Source: an uncultured Allorhizobium sp.
GTDB lineage: Bacteria; Pseudomonadota; Alphaproteobacteria; Rhizobiales; Rhizobiaceae
Assembly (NCBI GenBank): GCA_958439205.1
Contig: OY288189.1
Span: 637,960-701,959, forward strand
DNA length: 64,000 nucleotides
Reading direction: 5' to 3'
Of this stretch, positions 44,970 through 53,747 are shown one piece after another. Position 1 is the stretch's first letter, and every line of letters begins with the position of its first letter. The notes beneath the pieces were generated by a model, which worked only from the letters and a program-made list of their open reading frames with translations, did no database searches and was not told where the DNA came from. Both the position numbers and the translations under genes were made by a program.

Positions 44970-45013
44970 GCAAGAGGGACGATGCCTAAACCTGAAGGCA
45001 TCGTCCCTCTTGC
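44970..45013. other. 17-bp perfect inverted repeat between dioxygenase and hydrolase genes
   Basis: The arms 44970-44986 and 44997-45013 are perfect complements (core AGGGACGATGCC / GGCATCGTCCCT) with a 10-base loop. The 3' arm ends next to the hydrolase Shine-Dalgarno sequence (GGAGG). No U-run follows, so it is not an ordinary terminator; it may be an mRNA processing, attenuation or translational control element. Confidence 0.7.
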
Positions 45014-45026
45014 GGAGGAAAGCATC

Positions 45027-45635
45027 ATGGCAATCGATAGCTACATCCACCTCTACCAGGCACCGCAGGGTGCAGCACCGCTGGTCTTCACATTCCACGG
45101 CACCGGCGGCGACGAACATCAGTTTCCGGGGCTCGTGAACCGGATCCTGCCCGAGGCCGGGATCGTCTCGCCACGCGGGGACGTCTCGGAATACGGGGCT
45201 GCGCGCTTCTTCAAGCGCACCGGCGAAGGTGTCTATGACATGGCCGATCTCGCCCAGAGGACGGCCCAGATGGCTGCCTTCATCCGCGCGCACAAGGAGA
45301 AGAACCCGGATCGACCGATCTACGGGCTCGGTTACTCGAATGGTGCGAACATCATGGCTTCGGTCTTGTTCGAGGCGCCTGATCTCTTCGACCGCGTGAT
45401 CCTCATGCATCCGCTGATCCCGTTCGATCCGCCGGCACAGCCGGGGCTTTCGGAGGTTGCGGTGCTCGTGACTGCCGGCCAGCGGGATCCGATCTGCCCG
45501 CTGCCGCTGACCGAGCGGCTGACGGCCTATTTCGAGGCGCAAGGCGCTCAGATCGAGACCTTCCTGCATCAAGGCGGACACGAAGTTTCGCAAGGCGAGG
45601 TCGACGCGATCGCCGCCTTCCTGCAGAAGCCCTGA
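45027..45635 (+). CDS. Alpha/beta hydrolase (phospholipase/carboxylesterase type, MhqD-like)
   Basis: This 202-residue esterase-fold enzyme has an oxyanion segment TFHGTGGDEHQF, nucleophile serine in GLGYSNGANIM, acid Asp in TAGQRDPICP and His in HQGGHEVSQGE. Enzymes of this kind accompany MhqO-type dioxygenases in quinone and electrophile detoxification loci. The start MAIDSYIHLY at 45027 has GGAGG at ideal spacing. Confidence 0.87.
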   Translation: MAIDSYIHLYQAPQGAAPLVFTFHGTGGDEHQFPGLVNRILPEAGIVSPRGDVSEYGAARFFKRTGEGVYDMADLAQRTAQMAAFIRAHKEKNPDRPIYGLGYSNGANIMASVLFEAPDLFDRVILMHPLIPFDPPAQPGLSEVAVLVTAGQRDPICPLPLTERLTAYFEAQGAQIETFLHQGGHEVSQGEVDAIAAFLQKP

Positions 45636-45654
45636 TATCAAGCACACGAAACAC

Positions 45655-45688
45655 AAAAGGCCCGCAGACAGAACTGCGGGCCTTTTTT
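45655..45688 (+). terminator. Intrinsic terminator after the hydrolase gene
   Basis: AAAAGGCCCGCAG and CTGCGGGCCTTTT form a 13-bp stem with a 6-base loop followed by T6 on the plus strand. The opposite strand also has a T-run, so it probably also ends the zinc dehydrogenase transcript coming from the right. Confidence 0.93.
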
Positions 45689-45699
45689 CGTCTCGGCCA

Positions 45700-46716
45700 T
45701 CAGCCGATCTGGATCAGTGCCTTGATGAGGCCGGATTTCTCGCGCGCCCAGCGCGGCAGATCCGTGGCGAGATCTGCCAGGGTCGTGCGATGCGTGATCA
45801 ACTGATCGATCGGCACGAGGCCATCGGCGATCGATTTGCGGACATGATCGAAGTCGACGCGGGTCGCGTTGCGGCTGCCGATCAGCATCATCTCGCGCTT
45901 GTGGAATTCGGGGTCGGAGAAGGTGATGTCCTCCTTGACCACGCTGACCAGCACGAGGCTTCCGCCATGGGCGACAAAGCGAAAGGCGCGCTCCATCGAG
46001 GGGCGGTAGCCCGTGGCATCGAAGACCACGTCGAAGCCGTCTCCTCCGGTCAATTCCCCGACCGCAGACTCGAGGCGGTCGTCGGCCAGAAGACCTGATG
46101 TGAAGCCGAGGCGATCCGCAGCCATCGACAGGCGCTCGCTGCTGGTGTCGAGCAGGGTTACGTCGTGTCCGGCGATGCGCGCAAAGATCGCTGTGCCAAG
46201 CCCGATCGGGCCTGCGCCAATGACCAGTGCACGTGAGCCCGAGGGCGCCATCGAGCGACGGACGGCATGGGCGCCGATCGCCAGAAATTCGACGGTTGCT
46301 GCGGCTTCCGGTGAAAGGTCGTCAGCGGGATAAAGGTTGACGGCAGGGACCGTGATCTCCTCGCACATTGCCCCATCCGTATGGACACCCAGCACGCGAA
46401 TATTCGTGCAGCAGTTGGGCTTATCCTTGCGGCAAGCGATGCAGATGCCGCAGGCGATATAGGGATTGACGATCACCTTCGTGCCGGCACCCAAGTCGAC
46501 GCCTTCACCCGCCTCCACGACAGTTGCCGAGATCTCGTGGCCCATGACGCGCGGGTATTCCAGGAAGGGGTGCTTGCCTTCGAAGATATGATAATCCGTC
46601 CCGCAGATGCCGACATGGCTGATCGCGATGCGGGCTTCGCCTGTTTTTGGACGCGGCGGCGGATCGCGATCGACGATCTCGAGACGGCCCGGTTCGACAC
46701 ACAATGCGGCCTTCAT
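45700..46716 (-). CDS. Zinc-dependent alcohol dehydrogenase, L-galactonate 5-dehydrogenase-like (LgoD/YjjN)
   Basis: This is a 338-residue medium-chain dehydrogenase. Catalytic zinc ligands are Cys38 and His60-Glu61; the structural zinc is held by Cys89, Cys92, Cys95 and Cys103; the Rossmann motif is VIGAGPIGLG. The segments YPRVMGHE, NCCTNIRVLGVHTDGA and FSDPEFHKREMMLIGSRNAT closely resemble E. coli YjjN/LgoD as I remember it. LgoD oxidises L-galactonate to D-tagaturonate. That activity would link the AKR and UxaB/UxaA enzymes encoded nearby. The gene lies behind a strong terminator, only 35 bases before its ATG. AAGGAAT serves as ribosome-binding site. Confidence 0.82.
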   Translation of the reverse strand: MKAALCVEPGRLEIVDRDPPPRPKTGEARIAISHVGICGTDYHIFEGKHPFLEYPRVMGHEISATVVEAGEGVDLGAGTKVIVNPYIACGICIACRKDKPNCCTNIRVLGVHTDGAMCEEITVPAVNLYPADDLSPEAAATVEFLAIGAHAVRRSMAPSGSRALVIGAGPIGLGTAIFARIAGHDVTLLDTSSERLSMAADRLGFTSGLLADDRLESAVGELTGGDGFDVVFDATGYRPSMERAFRFVAHGGSLVLVSVVKEDITFSDPEFHKREMMLIGSRNATRVDFDHVRKSIADGLVPIDQLITHRTTLADLATDLPRWAREKSGLIKALIQIG

Positions 46717-46751
46717 GCTTATTCCTTTCGGCTGCCCGGCAAGGTTTGACG

Positions 46752-46782
46752 AAAAAAAGGGGATGCCATTCGCGGCACCCCC
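46752..46782 (-). terminator. Intrinsic terminator after the sugar permease gene
   Basis: On the minus strand GGGGGTGCC-GCGAAT-GGCATCCCC is followed by T7. The stem has 9 pairs including one G-U. It closes the binding protein-ATPase-permease operon and stands directly before the zinc dehydrogenase gene. Confidence 0.9.
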
Positions 46783-46796
46783 ACCTTGGGAAATTG

Positions 46797-47768
46797 TCAG
46801 CGGCTGCCGCGGCGGCGAAGCTGGTCGAAATAGACGATCAGGATGATCAGGGCACCGGTGATGATACGCTGCCAGAACGAGTTGACGTTCATCAGGTTGG
46901 CGCCGTTGTTGATCGTCGCCAGGATGAAGGCACCGAGCAGCGGACCCTGGACCGAGCCGACGGCGCCGAACAGGCTGGTGCCACCGATGACCGAGGAGGC
47001 GATTGCCTGCAGTTCCCAGCCTTCGGCCTGGGTGGCGTTGCCGATCCCGATGCGCGAGGCAAGCAGGATGCCGACGAAGGCAGCGCAGGTCGAGGACAGG
47101 ATATAGGCCATGTAGATTGTGCGGTTGACGTTGACGCCGGAGAGACGGGCCGCCTCGCTGTTGGAACCGACCGCGAAGAGATAGCGGCCCCAGCGGCTCA
47201 GGTGCAGGAAGACATAGGCCGGCACGGCGACGACGATGACCATCCAGAACAGGCTGGGTACCCCGAGGAAGTCTGCACGGGCGAAGTTGGTGAAGGCCTC
47301 GTTGGAGATCGAGATCGTCGAACCATTGGTGATCAAGAGGCCGATGCCGCGCAGCGAAGTCAGGGTCGCGAGCGTGATGATGAAGGCCGGAAGCCCCATG
47401 CGCACGATGCCGAAAGCGTGGAACATGCCGATGGCGACACCCATCAGGAGGGTGAGGATGATCGCAAGCCAGACGGGCAGGCCCGCCGCCAGGAGCCAAG
47501 CGAGGATGACGCTGGCGAAACCGACCACAGCGCCAACCGAGAGATCGATGCCGGCGGTGATGATGACGAAGGTCTGACCCACGGCGAGGATCGCCGTCAT
47601 CGCACCCTGACGCAGCAGGTTGCTGATGTTGTTGGGCGTCCAGAAGCTGTTGGTGGCAAAGCCAAGGAGCAGCCAGAGGAAGAGCAGGAGGCCGAGCAGC
47701 GTGAGGCTGAAGAGGATGCTCATGCCCCTCTTCGGTGCGACCTTGGTCTCGGTGGTGTCGGTGCTCAT
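46797..47768 (-). CDS. Sugar ABC transporter permease (RbsC-like)
   Basis: This 323-residue inner-membrane permease of the ribose/xylose/galactose class has about eight to ten hydrophobic segments. The class signature GIDLSVGAVVGFASVILAWLL appears at residues 92-112, and NSEAARLSGVNVNRTIYMAYILS contains the coupling region. It pairs with the double-NBD ATPase 50 bases upstream. Specificity follows the binding protein. Confidence 0.9.
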   Translation of the reverse strand: MSTDTTETKVAPKRGMSILFSLTLLGLLLFLWLLLGFATNSFWTPNNISNLLRQGAMTAILAVGQTFVIITAGIDLSVGAVVGFASVILAWLLAAGLPVWLAIILTLLMGVAIGMFHAFGIVRMGLPAFIITLATLTSLRGIGLLITNGSTISISNEAFTNFARADFLGVPSLFWMVIVVAVPAYVFLHLSRWGRYLFAVGSNSEAARLSGVNVNRTIYMAYILSSTCAAFVGILLASRIGIGNATQAEGWELQAIASSVIGGTSLFGAVGSVQGPLLGAFILATINNGANLMNVNSFWQRIITGALIILIVYFDQLRRRGSR

Positions 47769-47818
47769 CTTTGTCCTCCCAGTCGTCTTTTCATGTCGTT
47801 GTTTGTGGGGATCACGTC

Positions 47819-49372
47819 TCAGACGCCGATCGCCTCGGTCAGCACGTCTTCATGCGATGCGGTTCGATAGTCATGGCTCGCCACCAGCTTGCCCTGGCGG
47901 AACACGTGCAGGCGGTCCGATAGCTCATAGACCTCCGGCAGGTAGGACGAGATCAGGATGATGCCGGCACCCTGCTTCAGGAGTTCCGCGAAGAGCCTGT
48001 AGATCTCGGCCTTGGTGCCGACGTCGACGCCGACGGTCGGTTCGTCGAAGATGAAGAGGCGCGCGCCGTGGCTGAGCCACTTGCCGATGACGATCTTCTG
48101 CTGGTTGCCGCCGGACATGGCCGATGCGAGCACGGCGCGGGTCGGCGTCTTGATCTTCAGATCGTTGATCTGCTTGTCGGCGTTTCCGGCTTCCAGCTTC
48201 GGGCTGATGGTGAGGCCCCGGCTCAGGCGTCCGAAGACAGGCAGGTTGATGTTGAGGCCGATCGGCAGGTTGAGGCAGAGGCCCTGGTCGCGCCGGCTTT
48301 CAGGGGCGAGCGCGATACCGAGGTCCATGGCCTTGCGCTCGGTATCGATGACGACCTTCTTGCCGTCCCAGAAGACTTCGCCTGCCGTCAGTTTGTGGCG
48401 GCCATAGAGACCGAGCGCGAATTCGCTGCGGCCAGCACCGATCAGGCCGTAGAGGCCGACGATTTCGCCAGAGCGGACCGAAAGCGAGACATCCGAGAAA
48501 CCTGGGCCGGAAAGGCCCTTCGCCTCAAGGATGGTGGCACCGATCGGCAGCTTTTCCTTGTGGTAGATCTGCTCGATCGAACGGTTGATCATCAGCGAGA
48601 TGAGTTCGGCGTCGTTGGTCTCGCCGATCAGGCGGGTGCCGACATGGGTACCATCGCGCAGGACAGACACGCGGTCTGCCAGTTCGAAGACCTCTTCCAT
48701 GCGGTGGCTGATATAGACGATGGTGACGCCTTCCGACTGCAGGCGGCGGATGAGGCGGAACAGCTGGGCCGATTCCTGGCGGGTCAGATAAGCCGTGGGC
48801 TCGTCGAAGATTATAAAACGGATACCGCGCATCGCGGCTTTGGCGGTGGCGATCAGCTGCTGCTGGCCGATCGTGAGGTTGGCGAGAATTTCGCCGGCGG
48901 GCAGGTTGAAGCCGAGGTCGTCGAGCACGTTCTGCGCAGCCGTCGTCATGGCGCGCTGGCGCATGATGCCGCCCGATGACATCTCGTCGCCGAGGAACAT
49001 ATTGGCGGCGACCGAGAGATGCGGGCAGAGAACGACTTCCTGGTGCACGGCATTGATGCCGCGCTGGATCGCTTCGTTCGGGGTGGCGAGCGCGACCGGC
49101 TTGCCGCACCAGCGGATCTCGCCTGATGTGCGCGGAATGACGCCGGTCAGAAGCTTGATGAGTGTGGATTTGCCGGCGCCATTTTCGCCGACGATGGCGT
49201 GGATTTCACCGGCGAGGAATGTCACGGTCGCAGGCTTCAGGGCCTCGACGGCGCCATACTTCTTCTGCAGGCCGATGAGCTCGAGGATCGGCGTTCCCGG
49301 CGGGATGCGATCGGTCTCCAGCAGTACCGGCGCGTCGTCGTGCCGGTGGCTCACATCGTGCAGCGAAGTCAT
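47819..49372 (-). CDS. Sugar ABC transporter ATP-binding protein (RbsA-like, two NBDs)
   Basis: This is a 517-residue ATPase with two nucleotide-binding domains. The first has Walker A GENGAGKST, signature LTIGQQQLI and Walker B IIFDEPTAYL. In the second, Walker A is altered to GLIGAGRSE, signature is MSGGNQQK and Walker B is LFIFDEPTVGVD. This is the usual build of RbsA/MglA/AraG proteins, in which the second Walker A is degenerate. It energises the neighbouring permease. Confidence 0.92.
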   Translation of the reverse strand: MTSLHDVSHRHDDAPVLLETDRIPPGTPILELIGLQKKYGAVEALKPATVTFLAGEIHAIVGENGAGKSTLIKLLTGVIPRTSGEIRWCGKPVALATPNEAIQRGINAVHQEVVLCPHLSVAANMFLGDEMSSGGIMRQRAMTTAAQNVLDDLGFNLPAGEILANLTIGQQQLIATAKAAMRGIRFIIFDEPTAYLTRQESAQLFRLIRRLQSEGVTIVYISHRMEEVFELADRVSVLRDGTHVGTRLIGETNDAELISLMINRSIEQIYHKEKLPIGATILEAKGLSGPGFSDVSLSVRSGEIVGLYGLIGAGRSEFALGLYGRHKLTAGEVFWDGKKVVIDTERKAMDLGIALAPESRRDQGLCLNLPIGLNINLPVFGRLSRGLTISPKLEAGNADKQINDLKIKTPTRAVLASAMSGGNQQKIVIGKWLSHGARLFIFDEPTVGVDVGTKAEIYRLFAELLKQGAGIILISSYLPEVYELSDRLHVFRQGKLVASHDYRTASHEDVLTEAIGV

Positions 49373-49433
49373 GTCATTCCTCCCAAATCGCAGGGAAATC
49401 GACGGGCGCCTCCTGCGCCCGCCGTTTCCGATC

Positions 49434-49463
49434 CGGCACGCGCGACATCCGTCGCGCGTGCCG
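49434..49463 (-). other. 13-bp stem-loop between binding protein and ATPase genes
   Basis: CGGCACGCGCGAC and GTCGCGCGTGCCG form a perfect 13-bp stem with a 4-base loop, 9 bases after the binding-protein stop codon on the minus strand. No U-run follows. It probably protects the upstream mRNA from 3' exonucleases, so that binding protein exceeds the other subunits. Confidence 0.68.
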
Positions 49464-49472
49464 AAGTCTCGA

Positions 49473-50459
49473 TCAGTTGACCTTCGGGTTCAGAAGGGCA
49501 TCGATCTTCGGGTCGGCCATGTTGGCCTGGGTCACGAGGTTTGCACCGGTGTCGACGAAGGTCTCGACCTTCTCGCCCTTGGAGACGGCGAGTGCTGTCT
49601 TCACGCCGTCGTAGCCCATGCGGTACGGATCCTGGACAACGAGACCGGCAAGTACGCCTTCCTTGAGGAAGCCGACGGTCTTTTCGTCAGAGTCGAAGCC
49701 GATGACCTTGATCTTGTCGCCGAGCTTGTTTTCGGCGATCGCCTGGCCAACGCCCTGCGCCATGATCAGGTTCGAGGCAAAGACGCCGACGATGTTCGGG
49801 TTTGCCGTGATCAGGTCGGTCATCATGTTGAGGCCGGTCGTGGCCTGGCCGTCGGCAAAGCGGTCGACGGTCACGGTGATGCCCGGATACTTGGTCTTCA
49901 TCTGGTCGAGGAAGCCTTCGCGGCGCTGGTCGAGCGAGCCGACGCCCGGCAGGCTGGTGATGATGGCGACTTCGCCTTCTTCCTTGCCGGTCGCGGCCTT
50001 GATGGCGGCTGCAAGGCCGTCAGCGGCGATACGGCCACCCTGAACGTTGTCGGTGGTCAGGAACGAGGTGAAGGCCTTGGAGTCGGCGCCGGAGTCGATG
50101 CCGATGATCGGAACCGCCTTGGCTGCTTCGTCGATCGGCTTGCCGAGTGCCTTGAACTCTGTCGGCGAGATAACGACGGCTGCCGGCTTGCCGGCAACAG
50201 CGTTTTCGAGAATGCTGATCTGGCCGTTGATGTCAGACTCGGACTGAGCACCCAGTTCCGGCACGCTCACGCCGAGGTCCTTGCCGGCCTGGCGGGCGCC
50301 GGCGAGCACGATCTGCCAGTAGAAGGACGTGGTGTCCTTGACGATGATCGGAATGGTCACGTCCTGTGCGAAGGACGCGGCCGGCATCATCGACGTCATC
50401 ATTGCAGCGCCGGCGATCCCCATCAGGGCGCGGCGAGTCATGCTCTTCAGAATGGTCAT
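49473..50459 (-). CDS. Sugar ABC transporter substrate-binding protein (RbsB-like)
   Basis: This 328-residue periplasmic protein has an N-terminus (LKSMTRRALMGIAGAAMMTSM, cleavage likely after SFA) carrying a twin-arginine-like TRRALMG, so Tat export is possible. The type I binding fold is clear: IPIIVKDTTSFYWQIVLAGARQAGKDLGV, AVVISPTEFKALGKPIDEAAKAVPIIGIDSGAD, VGVFASNLIMAQGVGQAI. The locus suggests L-galactose, L-fucose or a related sugar. The start was set at 50459; upstream frame is leader. Confidence 0.9.
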   Translation of the reverse strand: MTILKSMTRRALMGIAGAAMMTSMMPAASFAQDVTIPIIVKDTTSFYWQIVLAGARQAGKDLGVSVPELGAQSESDINGQISILENAVAGKPAAVVISPTEFKALGKPIDEAAKAVPIIGIDSGADSKAFTSFLTTDNVQGGRIAADGLAAAIKAATGKEEGEVAIITSLPGVGSLDQRREGFLDQMKTKYPGITVTVDRFADGQATTGLNMMTDLITANPNIVGVFASNLIMAQGVGQAIAENKLGDKIKVIGFDSDEKTVGFLKEGVLAGLVVQDPYRMGYDGVKTALAVSKGEKVETFVDTGANLVTQANMADPKIDALLNPKVN

Positions 50460-50532
50460 TGTGGTTCTCCTCTCAACGCGTCCTGTTCCTCCGGTGAGAT
50501 CGACCTGCAGAACGCAACCGGGTCGATCTTTA

Positions 50533-50554
50533 TCGATAAAAAACATTTTATCGA
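50533..50554. promoter_or_regulatory. Operator-like palindrome TCGATAAAA-N4-TTTTATCGA
   Basis: This perfect 9-bp inverted repeat sits 74 bases upstream of the binding-protein gene. A copy of its left half and AACA centre recurs at 53748-53760 between uxaA and the GntR gene, so both are likely bound by the same local regulator. Confidence 0.72.
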
Positions 50555-50649
50555 GGCACGCTACTCCAGCATTCTGGAGAATGCAAGCGGGCAAAAGCGG
50601 TCTCCTCCAAACCCCTTTTGCCCTTGATTTCAGGGCATTCCGGACCTTT

Positions 50650-51096
50650 TCAGACCCGGTGAACCTCTTCCGGATAGACGACGCCCTTCTTCAGGATGAC
50701 GTTGCCGTAAATCCGCAATTCGGTGGTCGCGACGATGAATGCCGCCGTCTGGGCACGTTCGTAAAAGGCGAAGCGCTCAAGGCTTTCGAGCTGGAAGTCG
50801 CCTGCCAGTTTCGTGATCACGGACTGGAATTCGGCGCAGATTTCCGGGACCGCATGCGGGTCACCGACCACCTGCATGCGCCAGGCGGCATCCTCGACGA
50901 ACTGGTCGAGCGGCATGTGAGCGAGGATCGCCTCCAGGATTTCGACGGCGCCGACGCCGTCTGCCCGGATGACCGGGGGACCCATGGTGCTCGCCGGGAA
51001 ATTGCCGTCGGCAATGACGATCTCGTCGCCGTGTCCCATCGTGGCGATAGCGTGCAGCAGGTCAGGTCCGAGCAGGGGATGGATGCCTTTCAGCAT
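50650..51096 (-). CDS. fucU: RbsD/FucU family sugar mutarotase, FucU type
   Basis: This is a 148-residue mutarotase: MLKGIHPLLGPDLLHAIATM, GHGDEIVIADGNFPA (His22 and Asp30 are the family active-site positions) and ELRIYGNVILKKGVV at the C-terminus. FucU interconverts anomers of L-fucose; L-galactose differs from L-fucose only by a 6-hydroxyl, so either could be the substrate here. It lies 9 bases after the aldo/keto reductase gene. Confidence 0.9.
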   Translation of the reverse strand: MLKGIHPLLGPDLLHAIATMGHGDEIVIADGNFPASTMGPPVIRADGVGAVEILEAILAHMPLDQFVEDAAWRMQVVGDPHAVPEICAEFQSVITKLAGDFQLESLERFAFYERAQTAAFIVATTELRIYGNVILKKGVVYPEEVHRV

Positions 51097-51105
51097 GGTC
51101 AGCTC

Positions 51106-52131
51106 CTATTCCCGGACAGGCGCATCGCCGAGCGGCGGTGCAACGAGTGTGTGCGCCTCGAAGGGTGCAAAGGCGGAGGCCGGCAGTTCCTCAGTCGTCA
51201 GCGCCATGTTGCGGTGGAGGCTTTCCGGCTTTGCAGTGCCGATGATGACGGAGGCGACCGCCGGATGGTGCAACGGGAATTGCATGGCGAGCTGGGCGAG
51301 CGGCTTGCCGGCCTGCTTCGCCAGATCTTCCATCGCGCGCACCTTGCCGAGCACTTCGTCGGTTGCGGGGGTGTAGTCGAAATGCGCGCCTGGAACGGCG
51401 CCCGTTGCCAGGATGCCGGAATTGAAGACGCCGCCGGCGGTGATCGATGTGCCGCGCTTCTCGCAGAGCGGCAGCAATTCCTCGACGGCGGAGCGATCCA
51501 GCAGCGAATAGCGGCCAGCCATCAGGATGACGTCGATATCGATGTCAGCCATCATCTCCAGGCAGGCCGGCACCTCGTTGACGCCGAGACCGAAGGCCTT
51601 GATCGCGCCTGATGATTTCAGCTGGTCGAGCGCCTTGTAACCGCCGTCGCGCAACTGCTTCACATAGCGATCATTGACCTCGCGGCCATGGGTATAGACG
51701 CCGATATCGTGGACATAGAGGATGTCGATACGGTTCAGGCCGAGGCGCGCATAGCTGAAATCGACCGAGCGCATGATGCCGTCATAGCTGTAGTCGTATA
51801 CCAGCTTGAAGGGCAGCGGATCGACGAAGCCGACATTCGGGATCTGGTCCTTCGGCACGGGCGCCAGCAGGCGACCGACCTTGGTGGAGAGCACATAGCT
51901 GTCTTCCGGCTTGTCGCGCAGGAAGTCGCCGACATAACGTTCGGCCTGGCCGAAGCCGTAGTGGGGCGCCGTATCGAAATAGCGGATGCCGTGATCCCAG
52001 GCGGCCTGCAGCGTTGCAATGCCCACATCACGCGGGCAGGGGCGGTAGAGGCCGCCGAGCGGGGCCGTGCCGAAGGAGTATTCGGTTACTTCGAGGGCGG
52101 TCTTGCCGATGCGTCTCGTCTTCATGCTCAT
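51106..52131 (-). CDS. Aldo/keto reductase, L-galactose/L-fucose dehydrogenase type
   Basis: This 341-residue (beta/alpha)8 oxidoreductase has the catalytic tetrad Asp53, Tyr58 (YFDTAPHYGFGQAE), Lys84 (LSTKVGRLL) and His141 (ILYVHDIGVYTHG). The sequence is of the D-threo-aldose/L-fucose 1-dehydrogenase group (AKR), which oxidises C1 of L-galactose, L-fucose or D-arabinose to the lactone. Placement between uxaA and fucU supports a C1-oxidation role. The start at 52131 (MSMKTRR) is weakly supported; ATG 52125 is equally possible. Confidence 0.86.
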   Translation of the reverse strand: MSMKTRRIGKTALEVTEYSFGTAPLGGLYRPCPRDVGIATLQAAWDHGIRYFDTAPHYGFGQAERYVGDFLRDKPEDSYVLSTKVGRLLAPVPKDQIPNVGFVDPLPFKLVYDYSYDGIMRSVDFSYARLGLNRIDILYVHDIGVYTHGREVNDRYVKQLRDGGYKALDQLKSSGAIKAFGLGVNEVPACLEMMADIDIDVILMAGRYSLLDRSAVEELLPLCEKRGTSITAGGVFNSGILATGAVPGAHFDYTPATDEVLGKVRAMEDLAKQAGKPLAQLAMQFPLHHPAVASVIIGTAKPESLHRNMALTTEELPASAFAPFEAHTLVAPPLGDAPVRE

Positions 52132-52153
52132 ATCCGGATCCCAGTTGTCGAGG

Positions 52154-53659
52154 TCAGAGGGTGGCACCGAGGTGCCACGGCACGAATTCGTTGTCGCCGT
52201 AGCCGAAGAGCTCGCTCTTGGTCTTCTGGCCCGAAGCGGTCTCGATGATCAGGTCGAAGATGTCACGGCCGAGACCCGAGACGCTGGCGTCTCCCGTAGC
52301 GATCACGCCGCAGTCGATGTCCATGTCCTCTTCCATCGACCTGTAGAGCGCAGTGTTGCTGGTCAGCTTGATGGAGGGCACGGGCCGAGAGCCGAAGCAG
52401 GAGCCGCGGCCGGTGGTGAAGGCAATCACGTTGGCGCCGCCGGCCACCTGGCCGGTCGCGGAGACGGGATCGTAGCCAGGCGTGTCCATGAAGACGAGGC
52501 CGTGTTCGGTCACGCGTTCCGCGTAATTGTAGACGGCGGTCAGCGGCGAGCGTCCGCCTTTGGCGACCGCACCGAGCGACTTTTCGAGAATGGTCGTCAG
52601 GCCACCCTTCTTGTTGCCGGGCGAGGGATTGTTGTCGAGCGAGGCGCCGTGCTGGGCGACATAGGCCTCCCACCAGGAGATCAGCCCATCGAGCTTGACG
52701 GCGACATCCTCGTTGACGGCGCGGCTGCGCAGGAGGTGTTCGGCGCCGTAGATTTCCGAAGTCTCGGAGAGGATCGCCGTGCCACCGGCGCCAGCCAGAA
52801 TATCGACGGCAACGCCGAGTGCCGGGTTTGCTGTGATGCCCGAGAGGCCGTCGGAGCCACCGCATTGCAGGCCGACGATGATCTCGCTGACGGAGATCGG
52901 CTCGCGGCGCATCGTGCCGACTTCGGCTGCAATCTCCTTCAGGATCGAGAGTGCGTTCTCGACGGCGCGACGCGAGCCGCCGGCATCCTGGATATTGAAA
53001 TGACGCTTCGAAGCACCGGCGCCGCTCTGACCGTAAAGCGTCAGCTGGTTCACTTCGCAGCCGAGGCCGACCATCAGCACGCCGCCGAAATTCACGTGTC
53101 TCGTGTAGCCGGCTATCGTTCTGTGCAGCGTGCGCATGCCGTCGCCGGTCGAGCTCATGCCGCAGCCCTGGTCGTGCACGATCGGGACAAAGCCGTCGAT
53201 GCCTTCGTAATGCGGCAGGATGGTGCGGTTCGCGGCATCCGCGATCGCGCGACAGACCGTGGTGGAACAGTTCACGCTGGCGATGATGCCGATATAGTTG
53301 CGGGTCGCAGCGCGTCCATCGGCGCGGCGATAGCCCATGAAGGTGCGGCCCTTGTCCGCTGCCGTCGCCGTTTCGGGCTGGGCGAGGCCGCTGACCGAGA
53401 GGCGATCTTCGTCGAAGGCAAGATTGTGGGAATGGACGTGGTCGCCCGCAGCAATGTCCGTGGTCGCGCGGCCGATCGCCTGGGCGTATTTGACGACAGG
53501 CTCGCCCTGGCGGATGGCACGAACCGCCACCTTGTGGCCCGGATCAATCTTGGCCGCTGCCGGCGCGCCGCCCGGCAGGACATGCCCGGCTTCGATCGCA
53601 ACAGTGGTCACGGCAACATTGTCGTCCTGCGATAGCAGGATGCAGGCTGGTTTCGACAC
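52154..53659 (-). CDS. uxaA: Altronate dehydratase family protein (UxaA)
   Basis: This is a 501-residue full-length UxaA-type dehydratase. The N-terminal SAF domain (LLSQDDNVAVTTVAIEAGHVLPGG) is followed by the large catalytic domain with GYRRADGRAATRNYIGIIASVNCS, HDQGCGMSSTG, GLGCEVNQ, GLQCGGSDGLSGITANPALG and TTGRGSCFGSRPVPSIKLTSN. The cysteines in these segments are the conserved iron/metal candidates. UxaA converts D-altronate to 2-keto-3-deoxygluconate. The start is GTG at 53659 behind GGGAGA. Confidence 0.88.
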   Translation of the reverse strand: MSKPACILLSQDDNVAVTTVAIEAGHVLPGGAPAAAKIDPGHKVAVRAIRQGEPVVKYAQAIGRATTDIAAGDHVHSHNLAFDEDRLSVSGLAQPETATAADKGRTFMGYRRADGRAATRNYIGIIASVNCSTTVCRAIADAANRTILPHYEGIDGFVPIVHDQGCGMSSTGDGMRTLHRTIAGYTRHVNFGGVLMVGLGCEVNQLTLYGQSGAGASKRHFNIQDAGGSRRAVENALSILKEIAAEVGTMRREPISVSEIIVGLQCGGSDGLSGITANPALGVAVDILAGAGGTAILSETSEIYGAEHLLRSRAVNEDVAVKLDGLISWWEAYVAQHGASLDNNPSPGNKKGGLTTILEKSLGAVAKGGRSPLTAVYNYAERVTEHGLVFMDTPGYDPVSATGQVAGGANVIAFTTGRGSCFGSRPVPSIKLTSNTALYRSMEEDMDIDCGVIATGDASVSGLGRDIFDLIIETASGQKTKSELFGYGDNEFVPWHLGATL

Positions 53660-53747
53660 CCGATGTTTCTCCCATGCGTCCGGCTGACCGGATCCTGTGT
53701 TTTGTCTTTTATCGGCAATAGACAGTTGCTCGTCAATGGGTATGATA

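Noticed and set aside
46647..47870. Plus-strand acidic protein of 407 codons over the permease gene
   Set aside because: It is antisense to a clear RbsC-type permease and has low-complexity Asp/Glu/Gly/Arg composition typical of antisense membrane genes.
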